64,000 nt of DNA from Pseudomonas sp. PB120 (GTDB taxonomy: Bacteria; Pseudomonadota; Gammaproteobacteria; Pseudomonadales; Pseudomonadaceae): positions 1 to 64,000 of the forward strand of contig NZ_RWIN01000077.1 of NCBI RefSeq assembly GCF_009761815.1. The letters are read 5' to 3'. The position numbers and the translations under genes are program-made. The notes beneath the pieces are model-generated. The model ran no database searches, was not told the origin of the DNA, and was given only the letters and a program-made list of their open reading frames with translations. Shown here one piece after another: positions 62,200-64,000 of the stretch; the first letter of the stretch is position 1, and each line of letters opens with the position of its first letter.

Positions 62200-62206
62200 A
62201 TGGGTG

Positions 62207-63133
62207 TCAGGTGGGGATCGGGTGCAGGTCGCAATTACGGCCAGCCTTGGCCAGTTGGCCGGGGACTTCGTGGCCGAGCAATGCGGGCAGCGCTCTCGAC
62301 ATTGTCAGCAGCAGCGGCAGGTCGATGCCGGTAGGAATGCCGATTTCATCGCACAGATTGACCAGGTCTTCGGTGCAGATATTGCCCGAGGCACCCGGCG
62401 CGAACGGGCAACCGCCCAGGCCACCCAGCGCCGCATCAAAACGTCGGGCCCCGGCCTCGTAGGCCGCGAGCACGTTGCACAAACCGAGGCCGCGGGTGTT
62501 GTGGAAATGCAGGGTCAAATCCGCCGGAGCAACCCGCTGCAGCACTCGCCGCACCAGCCGATCCACTTGCCGCGGATTGGCCATGCCGGTGGTGTCGGCC
62601 AGGGTGATGCCCTGGATGCCGAGTTCCTGATACGCCTCGACGATCTGCAGCACGCGGTCTTCATCGATGCTGCCTTCAAACGGGCAACCGAAGGTGGTGG
62701 CGATGCTGCCGTTGAGTCGCACTTGAGTGTCGTCCACGTAGTGCACGATCTCGCCGAACGCGGCCAACGAGGCTTCGCACCGCATGCGCATGTTGGCCAG
62801 GTTGTGCGTCTGGCTGGCGGACATCACCAGGTTCAGCTCATCCGCACCACTCGCCAACGCCCGTTGCGCGCCTTTCAGATTGGGGATCAACGCCACATAG
62901 ATCACCCCTGGTTGCCGGGTGATGCCTTTGAACACCGACTCGCCATCACGCAGCGCCGGAATCGCCTTGGGCGACACGAATGAACCGGCTTCGATGCGGC
63001 TGAAACCGGCCAGGGACAACTGATCGATCAAGGCAATCTTGTCGACGGTCTCAACCCAGGTCGGCTCGATCTGCAAGCCGTCGCGCGGCGAGACTTCCTG
63101 AACGATCAGGGTCTGGGAAAAATCAGTGATCAT
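62207..63133 (-). CDS. Hydroxymethylglutaryl-CoA lyase
   Basis: 308 residues from the ATG at 63133 (MITDFSQTLIVQEVSPRDGL); the longer frame upstream belongs to the neighbouring gene. EVSPRDGLQIE, the metal-site LHFHNTRG and the catalytic Cys loop GLGGCPFAPGASGN are complete. It cleaves HMG-CoA to acetyl-CoA and acetoacetate. Its start overlaps the stop of the CoA-transferase gene (ATGA), so the substrate is probably made as a CoA ester by that enzyme. Confidence 0.9.
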   Translation of the reverse strand: MITDFSQTLIVQEVSPRDGLQIEPTWVETVDKIALIDQLSLAGFSRIEAGSFVSPKAIPALRDGESVFKGITRQPGVIYVALIPNLKGAQRALASGADELNLVMSASQTHNLANMRMRCEASLAAFGEIVHYVDDTQVRLNGSIATTFGCPFEGSIDEDRVLQIVEAYQELGIQGITLADTTGMANPRQVDRLVRRVLQRVAPADLTLHFHNTRGLGLCNVLAAYEAGARRFDAALGGLGGCPFAPGASGNICTEDLVNLCDEIGIPTGIDLPLLLTMSRALPALLGHEVPGQLAKAGRNCDLHPIPT

Positions 63134-64000
63134 TGCACCACCCCTTGAGCTTTCAATCGTTCGATGTCCGAGCCCGTCAGGCCCAGCCCCGCAAGAATGC
63201 CGTCGGTATGCTGGCCAAGGCTTGGGCCCGACCAATTCACGCCGCCGGGGGTTTCGGAAAGTTTGGGCACGATGCCCGGCATCTTCACTTGAGCGCCGCC
63301 GGGCAGGTCGGCGCTGAGCAGCATGTCCCGCGCCTGATAATGTGGATCGGCCACGATGTCGGCCACCGAATAGATGCGCCCGGCCGGGACTTCGGCGGCT
63401 TCCAGCGCTGACAGCACGGCGTCGATCGGCAAGCTGCTGGTCCAGTGAGTGATCGCCGCGTCGAGCACATTGCTTTTCAATGCGCGGCCGTCGTTATGGG
63501 CAAACTCCGGCGCTTCGGCCAGGTCGTTGCGACCGATAACGGCCATCAGGCGCTTGTAGATCGGATCACTGTTGCCGGCGATCACCACGTAGGCGCCATC
63601 CGCCGTCAAGTAGGTGTTGGACGGCGCGATCCCCGGCAAGGCACCGCCGCTGCGTTCGCGCACATGACCCAGCATGTCGTATTCCGGCACCAGGCTTTCC
63701 ATGACGTTGAACACACTTTCGGCCAGCGACACATCCACCACTTGTCCGCCGCCCTGCCCGGTCTTGACCCGCAGCAACGACATCAAGGCGCCGATCACGG
63801 CGTGCAGCGACGCCAGCGAATCGCCAAGGCTGACCCCGACCCGCGCCGGTGGCGAACCCGGCGTGCCGGTGGTGTAGCGAATTCCGCCCATGGCCTCGCC
63901 GATGGCACCGAAACCCGGTCGGTCGCGGTACGGGCCGGTCTGGCCGTAACCGGAAATCCGTACCAGCGTCAGGTTGGGGTTGAGTGCGTGCAACACGTCC
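63130..64000 (-). CDS. CaiB/BaiF family III CoA-transferase (5' end outside the window)
   Basis: About 290 C-terminal residues are visible, the gene running off the right edge. SGYGQTGPYRDRPGFGAIGEAMGG is the family signature. Family III transferases pass CoA between carboxylic acids; the human relative SUGCT acts on HMG, glutarate and itaconate with succinyl-CoA. Together with HMG-CoA lyase and an anion symporter this suggests activation of a C5-C6 dicarboxylate such as 3-hydroxy-3-methylglutarate. The substrate is inference. It is partial, so length cannot be judged. Confidence 0.88.
   Translation of the reverse strand, partial: DVLHALNPNLTLVRISGYGQTGPYRDRPGFGAIGEAMGGIRYTTGTPGSPPARVGVSLGDSLASLHAVIGALMSLLRVKTGQGGGQVVDVSLAESVFNVMESLVPEYDMLGHVRERSGGALPGIAPSNTYLTADGAYVVIAGNSDPIYKRLMAVIGRNDLAEAPEFAHNDGRALKSNVLDAAITHWTSSLPIDAVLSALEAAEVPAGRIYSVADIVADPHYQARDMLLSADLPGGAQVKMPGIVPKLSETPGGVNWSGPSLGQHTDGILAGLGLTGSDIERLKAQGVVQ

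Noticed and set aside
60381..62462. 693-codon plus-strand frame across LysE, REP and MFS genes
   Set aside because: It runs through two REP doublets and the reverse of two transporters; composition is His/Gln/Arg-rich shadow.
1..64000. CRISPR arrays, rRNA, prophage or complete insertion sequences
   Set aside because: No regularly spaced repeats, rRNA signatures, phage structural genes or transposases were seen.

Overview
The window comes from a Pseudomonas chromosome, most probably the P. fluorescens group. The support is the intact algU-mucA-mucB-mucD block beside nadB, a phaG-type transacylase, the purC/MBL/bamC/dapA/gcvR/bcp neighbourhood, GC-rich codon use and many Pseudomonas-type REP doublets. 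No rRNA, CRISPR array, prophage or complete insertion sequence was seen.

Layout. 1-0.45 kb: a REP pair and a structured non-coding element ending in a (CCCAA)n tract. 0.4-5.8 kb: amino-acid permease, then a response regulator / periplasmic binding protein / hybrid kinase operon. 5.9-11.4 kb: BetI-like regulator, class II aldolase and an orphan polyamine-type binding protein, divergent from an Fe-S flavoprotein and an XRE-cupin regulator. 11.4-13 kb: small membrane protein, DUF1778/GNAT toxin-antitoxin pair, tRNA-Ser(CGA). 13-21 kb: housekeeping block purC, MBL hydrolase, bamC, dapA, gcvR, bcp, AI-2E family exporter, TusA-like protein, BepA-like protease. 21-25 kb: mucD, mucB, mucA, algU, with two AlgU-type promoters and no mucC. 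25-29.6 kb: nadB, ygfX-like gene, sdhE, ygfZ, HDOD gene. 29.7-36.2 kb: tctE-tctD divergent from tctC-tctB-tctA and an AbrB-type membrane protein. 36.3-39.3 kb: ung, enoyl-CoA hydratase/HIBYL-CoA hydrolase family gene, two Tyr/Gly-rich lipoproteins.

39.4-49.6 kb is the most coherent system. A sigma54-type promoter and a guanidine-I riboswitch precede an ABC importer (three genes), two DUF1989 proteins (carboxyguanidine deiminase type), a biotin-dependent urea/guanidine carboxylase and allophanate hydrolase. Together these would import guanidine and convert it to ammonia and CO2. The carboxylase carries a complete REP doublet inside its reading frame, in the linker between its two carboxyltransferase domains.

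49.8-64 kb: diguanylate cyclase, Cys-rich CWC protein, rsuA, phaG, tRNA-Gly(CCC), hicA-hicB, tam, an orphan HsdR-N-type nuclease, an iron-permease-like protein, a DUF4142 protein, a KGG stress protein, a PAS-GAF-GGDEF cyclase with a LysE exporter, then MFS transporter / HMG-CoA lyase / CaiB-type CoA transferase (cut by the right edge), probably a dicarboxylate catabolic unit.

Functions are read from sequence motifs and remembered family features; no database search was run. Where the first in-frame start lies far upstream of a plausible one, a start matching signal peptide, family length or Shine-Dalgarno was chosen and this is stated.
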